Source: Zhengella sedimenti
Lineage (GTDB): Bacteria > Pseudomonadota > Alphaproteobacteria > Rhizobiales > Rhizobiaceae
Length of the DNA: 64,000 bases
NCBI RefSeq assembly: GCF_046506625.1
Contig: NZ_JBKFFP010000005.1
Span: 248,001-312,000 of the forward strand
Reading direction: 5' to 3'
The position numbers and the translations under genes were made by a program. Of the stretch, positions 47,736 through 58,793 are shown piece by piece; within the stretch, counting starts at the first letter, position 1, and the number at the start of each line of letters is the position of its first letter. The notes below the pieces were generated by a model. It made no database searches and was not told the origin of the DNA. It worked only from the letters and a program-made list of their open reading frames with translations.

Positions 47736-49249
47736 TGGACCGCCTGTCCCAGGGTCGTCTCTACGACCGCAAGCCCGTCGCCATCGTCGATATCGGATCG
47801 AACTCGGTCCGTCTCGTCATCTATGAAGGCGTGGCGCGTTCCCCCACCGTCCTGTTCAACGAGAAGATGCTGGCGGGTCTTGGCCGCCAGATCGTGTCCA
47901 CCGGCCTGCTGGACCCGGCCGGCGTGGAGCGCGCGCTTTCCGAGTTCCGCCGCTTTCGGGCGCTGTGCGACCAGGCCGGCGTCGAGGAGGTGCATGTCCT
48001 GGCCACGGCCGCGGCGCGCGAGGCCGAAAACGGCCCGGCCTTCATCGAGCGTGCCGGCGAGGTGCTGGGCACGGAAATCCGGGTGCTGTCGGGCCGCGAG
48101 GAGGCGCTCTATTCCGCCTATGGCATCATGTCGGGGTTCCACAGGCCCGACGGCATCGTCGGCGACCTTGGCGGCGGATCACTGGAACTGATCGACATCA
48201 GCGGCCACGGGACCGGCGACGGCATCACCCTGCCGCTTGGCGGCCTTCGGCTGCAGGAGGTCACCGGCGGCAAGCCGGAAGAAGCCGGCGCCGTCATCGC
48301 GGCGCAGATGAAACGGGCGGGCCTCTTGCGGCAAGGCGAGGGCCGGGAATTCTATGCCGTGGGCGGCACATGGCGAAACCTGGCGCGCCTGCACATGATG
48401 GAGCGCGATTATCCCCTGCATGTCATGCACCACTACGTGATGGAAACGGACGAATGCGTTCCCTTCCTCATGCAGGTCGCCCGTGGCGACACGGCGGGCA
48501 TGAAGGGGATCAAGCGCGTCTCCAAGAACCGGCGCGGCCTGCTGCCCTATGGCGCCGCGGTCATGCTGGAAGTCATCCGCGCCATGAAGCCGGCCCGCAT
48601 CGTCATTTCCGCGACGGGCGTGCGCGAGGGCTATCTCTTCGAGCAATTGCCGGACGAATGGCGCAAGGCCGACCCGCTGCTGACCGCCGCCGACGAACTG
48701 GCCATCCTACGGTCACGCTCCGAACGCCATGCCCGCGAACTGGCCGACTGGACCGGCACGGCCTTCGCCGCGCTGGGGCTCGACGAGACGCCGGAGGAAC
48801 ACCGCCTGCGCCGCGCCGCCTGCCTCGTGGCCGACATCGGCTGGCGCGCCCATCCGGAATATCGCGGCACCCAGTCGCTCAACATCATCTCCAACGCCTC
48901 CTTCGTCGGCATCGACCATCCCGGCCGCGCCTACCTGGCGCTGGCCAATCTCTACCGTCACGAAGGGCTGATCGATGACGCGGTGGCGCCCGAATTGCTC
49001 AAGCTGGCGCCTGCACGCTACATCGAGCGGGCCAAGGCACTGGGTGCGCTGATGCGCGTCGTCTACCTGCTGTCGGCCTCCATGCCGGGCGTCATTCCGC
49101 GCCTGTCATGGCGCATCGCCGCGGACGGCGGCCTGCAGCTTGTCATCCCGAAAAGCCATGCGAGCCTTCATGGCGAGCGGCCAATGGCGCGCATGGCGCA
49201 TCTCGCCCGCTTCACCGGCCGCCAGATCGATCTCGTCGTCGCGGAGTGA
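47735..49249 (+). CDS. ppx: Exopolyphosphatase, Ppx/GppA family
   Basis: A 504-aa phosphatase of the actin-like ATPase fold. The phosphate motif IVDIGSNSVRLVIYE is near residue 17 and the second phosphate loop GDLGGGSLELIDI near 145; a C-terminal HD-like helical domain follows. It removes terminal phosphate from polyphosphate or hydrolyses pppGpp. Adjacent ppk gives the opposing reaction, a common pairing in Alphaproteobacteria. The start is the ATG at 47735, one base overlapping the ppk stop, or the GTG codon just before it. Confidence 0.92.
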
Positions 49250-49269
49250 CGCGGAGCAGACGCTGACCT

Positions 49270-50424
49270 TCAGTCGATATCGAATACCTGCACCTTGCGG
49301 TTGGCGAAGCGGATGCCGAGTTCGCCGCGGATCAGCTTGAGCGCCTTGTCGCCGAAGGCTTCGCGCCGCCAGCCGTGCAGGGCGGCCACATCGGCCTCCT
49401 CGCCTTCCGCGGCCAGTTTCTCGATGTCGTCGGCCGTGGCCAGCACCTTGGCCGCCACGCCTTCCTGCTCGGCCACCTGTTTCAGCAGCACCTTCAGCAG
49501 TTCGGTCGCCGCCCCAGTGCCTTCCGGCTGCTGGTTGGGGCGGGGCACGCGCGGCAGGTCGTCACGCGGGATGGCGAGTGCTTCCCGGACAGCGTCGAGA
49601 ATGCCCTGCGCCGCCGAGGAACGCTCCCACCCCTTCGGGATGGAGCGCAGCCGGCCGAGCGCCTCGACGGTTTCGGGGCGCTGCTGCGCGATCTCGTAGA
49701 TGCCGTCGTCCTTGATGATGCGCCCGCGCGGGACGTTGCGGTTGCGCGCCTCGCGCTCGCGCCAGGCGGCCACCTTCTGCATCACGGCCAGTTCCAGCGG
49801 CTTGCGCACGCGCATCTTCAGCCGCTTCCAGGCGTCGTCGGGATGCAGTTCGTAGGTCTCGCGGGAGGTCAGGACGTCCATTTCCTCCTTCAGCCAATGG
49901 GCGCGGTTCTCGCGCTCCAGTTCGGCGGCCAGATGGGCATAGACGTCGCGCAGATGCGTGACGTCGGCCAGCGCGTAGGAAAGCTGCTTGTCGGTCAGCG
50001 GCCGGCGGCGCCAGTCGGTGAAACGCGACGACTTGTCGATCTGCTCGCGCGTGATCTTCTGGACAAGCTGGTCGTAGGACACCGAATCGCCGAAGCCGCA
50101 GACCATGGCGGCCACCTGCGTGTCGAACACCGGATGCGGCACCAGGTCGCCCATCTTGACGATGATCTCGATGTCCTGGCGCGCCGCGTGGAACACCTTG
50201 AGCACGCTTTCGTCGGCCATCAGGCGGAAAAACGGGGCGAGATCCATGCCGTTGGCCAGCGGGTCGACCAGCGCGGTCTCCTCGACCGTCGCCATCTGGA
50301 TCAGGCAGAGTTCCGGCCAGAAGGTCGTCTCGCGGATGAATTCGGTATCCACGGTCACGAAATCGCACTTCGCCATCGAGGTGCAGACGGCTTCCAGTTC
50401 GGCAGTTGAGGTGATCACATGCAT
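49270..50424 (-). CDS. rnd: Ribonuclease D
   Basis: A 384-aa 3'-5' exoribonuclease of the DEDD family. The first acidic motif is VDTEFIRE near residue 25, the second lies in FHAARQDIEII near 80 and the third in YALADVTHLRDVYAHL near 160. An HRDC domain follows from about residue 210. It trims tRNA and other stable RNA precursors. Convergent with ppx (20 bases between stops) and divergent from aspS across a 206-base region with a perfect palindrome. Confidence 0.93.
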   Translation of the reverse strand: MHVITSTAELEAVCTSMAKCDFVTVDTEFIRETTFWPELCLIQMATVEETALVDPLANGMDLAPFFRLMADESVLKVFHAARQDIEIIVKMGDLVPHPVFDTQVAAMVCGFGDSVSYDQLVQKITREQIDKSSRFTDWRRRPLTDKQLSYALADVTHLRDVYAHLAAELERENRAHWLKEEMDVLTSRETYELHPDDAWKRLKMRVRKPLELAVMQKVAAWREREARNRNVPRGRIIKDDGIYEIAQQRPETVEALGRLRSIPKGWERSSAAQGILDAVREALAIPRDDLPRVPRPNQQPEGTGAATELLKVLLKQVAEQEGVAAKVLATADDIEKLAAEGEEADVAALHGWRREAFGDKALKLIRGELGIRFANRKVQVFDID

Positions 50425-50500
50425 GAAGACAGGACGTCCGGATGGGATATGGATAGCCGTCTATTCGCGTTGCAGGACCGCAAGTCAAGCCGGGCAGGGC

Positions 50501-50518
50501 GGTTTGCGGCCGCAAACC
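50501..50518. promoter_or_regulatory. Perfect 18-bp palindrome upstream of aspS
   Basis: GGTTTGCGG followed by its exact reverse complement, with no spacer. It is directly followed by TTGACA at 50519-50524, a good -35 box reading toward aspS, whose start is 106 bases further. It could be an operator or a short cruciform; no known binding site is assigned. Confidence 0.5.
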
Positions 50519-50630
50519 TTGACAAACAGCCTCGCCCGTGCGCTTTTCGCGCGGATTTTGACCGGGCGCCGGTTTCTAGCCGACGGCCGCGCGCCCCTTC
50601 CCGTACGAGCCATAACCGGACCTGATTTCC

Positions 50631-52418
50631 ATGCACCGCTACCGCAGCCACACCTGTGCCGCTCTCCGCAATGCCGATGCCGGCGCCACCGTCCGCCTTT
50701 CCGGCTGGGTTCACCGCGTCCGCGACCATGGCGGGGTGCTCTTCATCGACCTGCGCGACCATTTCGGCATCACCCAGGTGGTCGCCGATCCGGATTCGCC
50801 GGCCTTCAAGGTGGCCGAGACCGTGCGCGGCGAATGGGTGATCCGTGTCGACGGCGTCGTCAAGGAGCGCGCGCCCGAAGCGGTCAACCCGAACCTGCCG
50901 ACCGGCGGCATCGAGGTCTTCGCGCGCGAGATCGAGGTCCTGTCCAAGGCGGCCGAACTGCCGCTGCCGGTCTTCGGCGAGCCGGACTATCCGGAAGACA
51001 TCCGCCTGCGCTACCGCTTCCTCGACCTGCGCCGCGAGACCCTGCACGCCAACATCATGCTGCGCACGCGCATCATCCGCGAGATGCGCCGCCTGATGGA
51101 GGATGCCGGCTTCAACGAGTTCTCCACGCCCATCCTTACGGCTTCCTCGCCGGAGGGCGCGCGCGACTTCCTGGTGCCGAGCCGCATTCATGCCGGCAAG
51201 TTCTACGCCCTGCCGCAGGCACCGCAGCAGTACAAGCAGCTTCTGATGATGTCGGGCTTCGACCGCTATTTCCAGATCGCGCCCTGCTTCCGCGACGAGG
51301 ATCCGCGCGCCGACCGCCTGCCCGGCGAATTCTACCAGCTTGACCTGGAGATGAGCTTCGTCGAGCAGGACGACATTCTCGGCACGATGGAGCCGGTGCT
51401 GCGCAAGGTCTTCGAGGCCTTTGCCGACGGCAAGCCGGTCACGGCGGAATTCCCGCGCATTCCCTATGACGAGGCCATTGCCAAATACGGCAGCGACAAG
51501 CCGGACCTGCGCAACCCGATCATCATGGAGGACGTGTCGGAGCATTTCCGCGGCTCCGGCTTCAAGGTCTTCGCCAACATCCTGGCCAATTCGCCCACCG
51601 GCGCCGTCTGGGCCATTCCCGCGCCCACGGGCGGCAGCCGCGCCTTCTGCGACCGCATGAATTCCTGGGCGCAGGGCCAGGGCCAGCCGGGCCTCGGCTA
51701 CATCTTCTGGCGCGAGGAGGGCGGCAAGCTGGAAGGCGCCGGCCCCATCGCCAAGAACATTGGCGAGGAACGCACCGAGGCCATCCGCCTGCAGCTGGGC
51801 CTGAAGGCGGGCGATGCCTGCTTCTTCGCCGCCGGCGACCCGAGGAAGTTCGCCTCTTTTGCCGGCGACGCGCGCACCCGCGTCGGCGAGGATCTCGACC
51901 TTGTCGACCGCGACCGCTTCGCGCTGGCCTGGATCGTGGATTTCCCCTTCTTCGAGTGGGACGAGGACAACAAGAAGGTCGAGTTCGGCCACAACCCGTT
52001 CACCATGCCGCGCGGCGGCCTGGGCGCGCTGGAAAACGAGGACCCGCTGGCCATCAAGGCCTGGCAGTACGACCTCGTCTGCAACGGCTACGAGATCGCA
52101 TCCGGCGGCATCCGCAACCACCTGCCGGAAGTCATGGTCAAGGCCTTCGGCATTGTCGGGCTGGATGCCTCCGTGGTCGAGGAGCGCTTCGGCGGCCTCT
52201 ACCGCGCCTTCCATTACGGCGCACCGCCCCATGGCGGTATGGCCGCCGGCGTGGACCGCATCGTCATGCTGCTGGCCGGCGCCAAGAACCTGCGCGAGGT
52301 CACGCTCTTCCCGATGAACCAGCAGGCCCAGGACCTGCTGATGGGCGCGCCGTCGGAGGCTGCGCCGGCGCAGTTGCGCGAACTGCACCTGCGCACCGTC
52401 ATGCCCGCCAAGGAATGA
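50631..52418 (+). CDS. aspS: Aspartyl-tRNA synthetase
   Basis: A 595-aa class II tRNA ligase, bacterial type. The N-terminal anticodon-binding OB domain has VRLSGWVHRVRDHGGVLFIDL (near residue 22, quoted part HRVRDHGG). Class II motif 2 is FRDEDPRADRLPGEFYQLDLE near 218, the bacterial GAD insertion follows, and motif 3 is GGMAAGVDRIVMLL near 535. Full length for the family. The stop overlaps the start of pcp (ATGA). Confidence 0.96.
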   Translation: MHRYRSHTCAALRNADAGATVRLSGWVHRVRDHGGVLFIDLRDHFGITQVVADPDSPAFKVAETVRGEWVIRVDGVVKERAPEAVNPNLPTGGIEVFAREIEVLSKAAELPLPVFGEPDYPEDIRLRYRFLDLRRETLHANIMLRTRIIREMRRLMEDAGFNEFSTPILTASSPEGARDFLVPSRIHAGKFYALPQAPQQYKQLLMMSGFDRYFQIAPCFRDEDPRADRLPGEFYQLDLEMSFVEQDDILGTMEPVLRKVFEAFADGKPVTAEFPRIPYDEAIAKYGSDKPDLRNPIIMEDVSEHFRGSGFKVFANILANSPTGAVWAIPAPTGGSRAFCDRMNSWAQGQGQPGLGYIFWREEGGKLEGAGPIAKNIGEERTEAIRLQLGLKAGDACFFAAGDPRKFASFAGDARTRVGEDLDLVDRDRFALAWIVDFPFFEWDEDNKKVEFGHNPFTMPRGGLGALENEDPLAIKAWQYDLVCNGYEIASGGIRNHLPEVMVKAFGIVGLDASVVEERFGGLYRAFHYGAPPHGGMAAGVDRIVMLLAGAKNLREVTLFPMNQQAQDLLMGAPSEAAPAQLRELHLRTVMPAKE

Positions 52419-53023
52419 ATGCGCGTCCGCGCATTCTGGTCACGGGCTTCGGCCCGTTTCCCGGGGCGCCGGAAAACCCGACGGAATGGCTTGTCGGCGA
52501 ACTGGCCGGCGCGGCGGGGTCGCGACGGGAGATCGCCACGGCTGTCCTGCCGGTCGATTATGCGCTGGCCGGTCCCGCGCTTGAGGTGGCTGCCATTGCG
52601 GCGGCGCCGGACATCGCCATTCATTTCGGCCTTGCTGCATCGGCAAACGGCTTCAGGCTGGAACGGGTGGCAAGCCACGTTCAGGACCGGTCCAAGGCGG
52701 ACAATTCCGGGCGTGGCGCACCGGAATGGCTGGACGCGGACATGCCGTCGGCATCGCAATTGCCCCTGGCTTCGATGCATGCCGCACTGACCGCCGCCGG
52801 ACTTCCCGTGGAATGGTCGCAGGATGCCGGCGGATATCTTTGCAACCATGTTTTCCACCTGTCCTGCTCCGGCCGCTGCCTGCCACTGGCGCAGGCGACA
52901 AGCGGCTTTGTGCACATACCGCATGTGGGGGACGGGCAGCGGCTGACGCGGGAAGCCGCATTGCGCGGCACGCTGATCATCCTTGAGACCTGTATCCGGG
53001 AATGGTGCGCGGCGCGGCCATGA
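52415..53023 (+). CDS. pcp: Pyroglutamyl-peptidase I (pyrrolidone carboxyl peptidase)
   Basis: A 202-aa cysteine peptidase of family C15 that removes N-terminal pyroglutamate. The N-terminal ILVTGFGPFPGAPENPTEW block (quoted parts GFGPFPG) is typical; the catalytic cysteine is in GGYLCNHVFH near residue 146, the histidine in FVHIPHV near 169, and the glutamate in FRLERVA near 75. The start overlaps the aspS stop. A bidirectional terminator follows. Confidence 0.9.
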   Translation: MNARPRILVTGFGPFPGAPENPTEWLVGELAGAAGSRREIATAVLPVDYALAGPALEVAAIAAAPDIAIHFGLAASANGFRLERVASHVQDRSKADNSGRGAPEWLDADMPSASQLPLASMHAALTAAGLPVEWSQDAGGYLCNHVFHLSCSGRCLPLAQATSGFVHIPHVGDGQRLTREAALRGTLIILETCIREWCAARP

Positions 53024-53030
53024 AGAAAAA

Positions 53031-53057
53031 CCCGGCGGATCGCTCCGCCGGGCTTTT
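53031..53057. terminator. Bidirectional rho-independent terminator
   Basis: A perfect 9-bp stem CCCGGCGGA / TCCGCCGGG with a 4-base loop (53031-53039, 53044-53052), followed by CTTTTC on the plus strand and, reading the other way, by a run of five T (from AAAAA at 53026-53030). It separates the convergent pcp and the exported-protein gene. Confidence 0.9.
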
Positions 53058-53080
53058 CATTCGCGCGCTGTCCTGTCCTG

Positions 53081-54277
53081 TCAGCAGGTGATCGTGCCGC
53101 ATTCATTGGCGGTGACAGTGACGGCGAGGACGTCCGGGATGGTCTGCGGCGCGCCCATGGCCGCGCCCATGATCTGCGGCGCCGGCACCGGGGCATCCGG
53201 CTCCGCCTCGACCGTCAGGGTCTGCGGGTCGTCCAGGTACTCGCCGACCGCCTTGGACACCATGCTGGCAAAGGACGGATTCTGGAGTTGTGAAAGCAGG
53301 ATCGGCATCATGCCCTTGGCCATGTTGACGACGTCCTGGCGCTTCGCGCCCTGCTGGGCGGCCACGAAATCGAGGATGCGGTTGGTCAGCGAGGCATCAT
53401 CGAGCGCGATCGTCGCGCTGTTGAAGGAGAGCTGCTGCATCAGCCCCATCATGGCGAAGCCCATGGCCTGCTCGTTCATCTCGCCGCTCTCCCGCTTGGC
53501 GGCGATCTCCTGGAGCTGGGTCATGAACTCCGTCGTGAAGCCGCTCAGGTCCATGGTGATGTTCAAGGCCGCGGCGTCGGTCATATCGAGCAGCCATTCA
53601 TTGATCTCCATGCGGCCGCCGGCCGGGTCCCAGCGTCCTTTCATGGTCATGCCGCCTGAAAGCGTCGGATAGCCGAGCGCCTGCATCACCGCGCGCGCCT
53701 TCTCGTCGGGCAGCTTCGTCATGTCGGCTTCCACCCCTTCGATGACCATCTCGGAGAGCATCGGCTGGCCTTGTTCATAGGCGCTGGCCGTGTAAACCAT
53801 GCCATCCATCTTGAAGAGCGTGGCGTCACCCTCCGACACGCGCACCGGACCCATGGTGGCGCCTTCAAGGAGCACCGAGATCTGGCGCACAGGGTCCGGC
53901 TCGTTTTCCTTCGGCACCTGCAGGCCGGTAATGGCAGCGCCGCCGAAGTCCAGCGTCATGCCGTCCTTGCTCATTGAGAAGGCGGGCGCCTCGATCGCGC
54001 CGATGCGGAATCCGGTGTCGTCCTCTGTGACGTCCTGCAGCCGGATTTCGCCGATTTCGGCCGCGTTGGCCTCACCCGGCTTGATCGAGACGTCGGTGAG
54101 GACGACATCGTCACCATCGGAGGTCGCTGCGCCGATGGTCAGTTCGGTCCCGCTCTTCTCGAATTGGCGAACGAGGGCGTTGGTCAGCGCCTGCGCGTCA
54201 GCTTCGGCCCAGGCCGGCGCGGAAAGCATGCAAAGAACGGCCAGCGCGGTTGCGGATTTCAGAAACGGTCTGGTCAT
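53081..54277 (-). CDS. Exported protein of unknown function
   Basis: A 398-aa protein I do not recognise with certainty. A clear signal peptide (residues 1-24, ending PAWA) points to the periplasm. The rest is rich in beta-strand-like acidic segments with several repeats of LxxxxI and GxMTMKGRW-type blocks, methionine-rich helices near 275-345, and a Cys pair at the extreme C-terminus (ECGTITC). It loosely recalls the periplasmic DUF945/YdgA group, without strong motifs. It is a single gene between pcp and parC, with ordinary base composition, so it is probably a long-standing genome member. Confidence 0.7.
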   Translation of the reverse strand: MTRPFLKSATALAVLCMLSAPAWAEADAQALTNALVRQFEKSGTELTIGAATSDGDDVVLTDVSIKPGEANAAEIGEIRLQDVTEDDTGFRIGAIEAPAFSMSKDGMTLDFGGAAITGLQVPKENEPDPVRQISVLLEGATMGPVRVSEGDATLFKMDGMVYTASAYEQGQPMLSEMVIEGVEADMTKLPDEKARAVMQALGYPTLSGGMTMKGRWDPAGGRMEINEWLLDMTDAAALNITMDLSGFTTEFMTQLQEIAAKRESGEMNEQAMGFAMMGLMQQLSFNSATIALDDASLTNRILDFVAAQQGAKRQDVVNMAKGMMPILLSQLQNPSFASMVSKAVGEYLDDPQTLTVEAEPDAPVPAPQIMGAAMGAPQTIPDVLAVTVTANECGTITC

Positions 54278-54481
54278 GGCGGTTTCCTTCGATGGTCGGC
54301 CGGCGTGCCGGCTGGAAAACGGGAAAGGAGGCTCACCGGACAGTGTCCGGGTCCGTCCCGGACGTCCAGTTGTCTTGCACAGTTTAGTTTATTTTTTGGC
54401 TGTTGGCTTGTGATGCCCGCCACAAGGCCTGAAACGCGTGGCGCACTTGCCCCGAATCACCGCTTTCTGTAACCGGGTTCC

Positions 54482-56734
<2,253 letters not shown>

Positions 56735-56834
56735 TCCGGCCGTCCCGTCTGGTATCCCTCTCCATCTTGTGATCGGGCACCTGCGGTTTTTTACGCAGGG
56801 GCAACCGAACCGAAACCTTTTTTGTGCCGTAATG

Positions 56835-56880
56835 TTGACATTGAGAATGATCATTCGCATATAGCGCGAACGAACGTTCG
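56835..56880 (+). promoter_or_regulatory. Promoter with two palindromes upstream of the efflux operon
   Basis: TTGACA (56835-56840) and, 17 bases on, CATATA (56858-56863) form a plausible promoter. A perfect 12-bp palindrome GAATGATCATTC (56845-56856) fills the spacer, and a second one, CGAACGTTCG (56871-56880), lies just downstream. Placement is ideal for repression by the TetR-type regulator encoded 25 bases later. Confidence 0.65.
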
Positions 56881-56904
56881 CACTCTATTTTTGACGATAT
56901 CGAT

Positions 56905-57570
56905 ATGACCAGCGATCTAGCCACCTCCCAGCGGCCGCATGATCCGGCCGAGGATGAAGACACCGGGGGACCAGTGACCCGCGCGGAGCGGCGCGAGGCG
57001 CAGAGCGCCCGCATCCTCGATGCCGCGAAGAAATGCTTCGTGCGTTCCGGTTTCCAGGGTGCCTCCATGCATGACATCTGCCGCGAGGCGGAGATGAGCC
57101 CGGGCGCGCTCTACCGCTACTTTCCCTCCAAGGAAGCCATCATCGAGGCCATCGCCGAGGCGGACCGGACGAAGGACGCCGCGCTCCTGTCCGAGGCGCT
57201 CGCCAATCCCGACATTGTCGAGGGCATCGTCCAGGCCATGATGACGCATCTGCGCGTCAGCCACGAGAACAACATGGCGCCGCTGTTCACGGAAATCCGC
57301 GCCGAGGCGCTGCGCAATCCGTCCGTTCTGGCAACCTGCGAATGCTCCATGCGGCAGGTCCATGAACTCATCTTCAGACGCATCCAGGCCGCCATTGCCG
57401 CTGGCCAGATAAGGCCGGCTGTCTCGGTGGAGACATTGATGGCCGTCATGGTTTCCATCGGGGAAGGGATCGTGCTCAACGACCTGCCCTCGAAGGGCAT
57501 CGATCTCGACGAGGTGGAGCACATGGTGCGCACCTCCGTCACAGCCAATCTGCGCCCCGTCGCGCAATGA
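56905..57570 (+). CDS. TetR/AcrR family repressor of the adjacent efflux operon
   Basis: A 221-aa regulator. The N-terminal helix-turn-helix spans about residues 30-80, with RILDAAKKCFVRSGFQGAS and ICREAEMSPGALYRYFPSKEA (shown in part as SPGALYRYFPSKEA). The C-terminal ligand domain is not characteristic. It is the first gene of a three-gene operon with an RND pump; its stop overlaps the adaptor start. It probably binds the palindromes at 56845-56880 and is released by a pump substrate. Confidence 0.9.
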   Translation: MTSDLATSQRPHDPAEDEDTGGPVTRAERREAQSARILDAAKKCFVRSGFQGASMHDICREAEMSPGALYRYFPSKEAIIEAIAEADRTKDAALLSEALANPDIVEGIVQAMMTHLRVSHENNMAPLFTEIRAEALRNPSVLATCECSMRQVHELIFRRIQAAIAAGQIRPAVSVETLMAVMVSIGEGIVLNDLPSKGIDLDEVEHMVRTSVTANLRPVAQ

Positions 57571-58793
57571 TCCGGACACGACCCATGCCGCTGACCCATG
57601 CCCTGAAGCCGGTTTCCGCCGCCTTGGCGTTGACCCTTCTCCTGGCCGCCTTCCCGGCGGCCCAGGCCTTTGCCCAGCCGGCCGGAGCGCCTGCCGTTTC
57701 CGCACCCGCGCCTGCCATTCGCGTGGTGGAGGTTCAAACCCGGCATCTTGTCGAAAGCCTGCCGGTCAATGGCACCGTTGCGCCGCGCGAGGAAGCCGCG
57801 GTCGGCGTTGACCTGAACGGCCTGACCGTTCTCGATCTCAGGGCGGATGCGGGCGATCTCGTCGAAAAGGGCCAGGTGCTGGCGGTGCTCGACAAGTCCG
57901 GCCTTGAACTGGCCCTGCTGCAGGCCCGCGCCCAAAGCGCGCAGATCGAGGCGCAGACGGCCCAGGCCAGCGCCCAGATCGCCGATGCCGAGGTGGGTGT
58001 CCGCCAGGCAAGCGAAACCCTTGAAAGGGTGAAACAGTTGCGCGAGAAAGGCGTGGCGTCCCAGGCCCAGTACGACAACGCCGTCAACGGTCTCGACAGC
58101 GCCCGCGCCAAGCTGGAGACCGCGCGCAAGGCCGTGGTTGCCGCGCAGGCGCAGTCCGGTGTCAATGCCGCGCAGATCAGCGAACTTGAGCGCCAGATCG
58201 CGCGCACCGAGGTCAAGGCCCCGGCCGATGGTCTCGTGCTGGCCCGCAGCGCCATGCTGGGCGCGGTGGTTGGCGCGTCGGCCGGGCCGCTGTTCCGCAT
58301 CGCCATCGACAATGAACTGGAATTGCAGGCCGCGGTTTCCGAAACCCACCTGCCGCGCCTGCGGCCAGGCCAGCCGGTCAAGGTCCACGCGCCGGGGGTC
58401 GCGGAAACACTTGAGGGCACGGTGCGCCTGGTTGCCCCGGAGGTGAACCGCACGACGCGGCTCGGCACGGTCTACATTTCCCTTCCGCAGGATGGCCCGG
58501 TCCGCGCCGGCAACTTCGCCAGCGCCAGCATCGAACTGGCCAGCCGTGACGGCCTTGCCGTTCCGGCCAGCGCTGTCCTCTTCCGCAACGGGGCCGCCTA
58601 TGTCCAGAAGGTCGTTGACGGCAAGGTCGCCTCCACGCCGGTCGTGCTGGGCTTGCGCGTCAATGGCGCCGTCGAGATCACGGACGGTCTTGCCGCGGGC
58701 GATCAGGTCGTTTCGCGCGCCGGCGTCTTCGTCAGTGACGGTGAGGCCATCACACCGGTCCTTGAAGAAGCCACTGGAGCGCTCACGCGATGA
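57567..58793 (+). CDS. RND efflux periplasmic adaptor (HlyD/MFP family)
   Basis: A 408-aa membrane fusion protein. An N-terminal signal-like hydrophobic stretch (residues 11-36) is followed by a biotinyl-lipoyl-like half (GVDLNGLTVLDLRADAGDLVEKGQ, quoted in part), a coiled-coil hairpin about residues 115-205, the second lipoyl half (APADGLVLARSAMLGAVV) and beta-barrel domain. It bridges the inner-membrane pump to an outer-membrane channel, not encoded here. The ATG overlaps the regulator stop (ATGA). Confidence 0.9.
   Translation: MIRTRPMPLTHALKPVSAALALTLLLAAFPAAQAFAQPAGAPAVSAPAPAIRVVEVQTRHLVESLPVNGTVAPREEAAVGVDLNGLTVLDLRADAGDLVEKGQVLAVLDKSGLELALLQARAQSAQIEAQTAQASAQIADAEVGVRQASETLERVKQLREKGVASQAQYDNAVNGLDSARAKLETARKAVVAAQAQSGVNAAQISELERQIARTEVKAPADGLVLARSAMLGAVVGASAGPLFRIAIDNELELQAAVSETHLPRLRPGQPVKVHAPGVAETLEGTVRLVAPEVNRTTRLGTVYISLPQDGPVRAGNFASASIELASRDGLAVPASAVLFRNGAAYVQKVVDGKVASTPVVLGLRVNGAVEITDGLAAGDQVVSRAGVFVSDGEAITPVLEEATGALTR

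Noticed and set aside
56780..56822. Terminator after parC
   Set aside because: CCTGCG / CGCAGG encloses the T run in its loop, and the later TTTTTT is not preceded by a stem.
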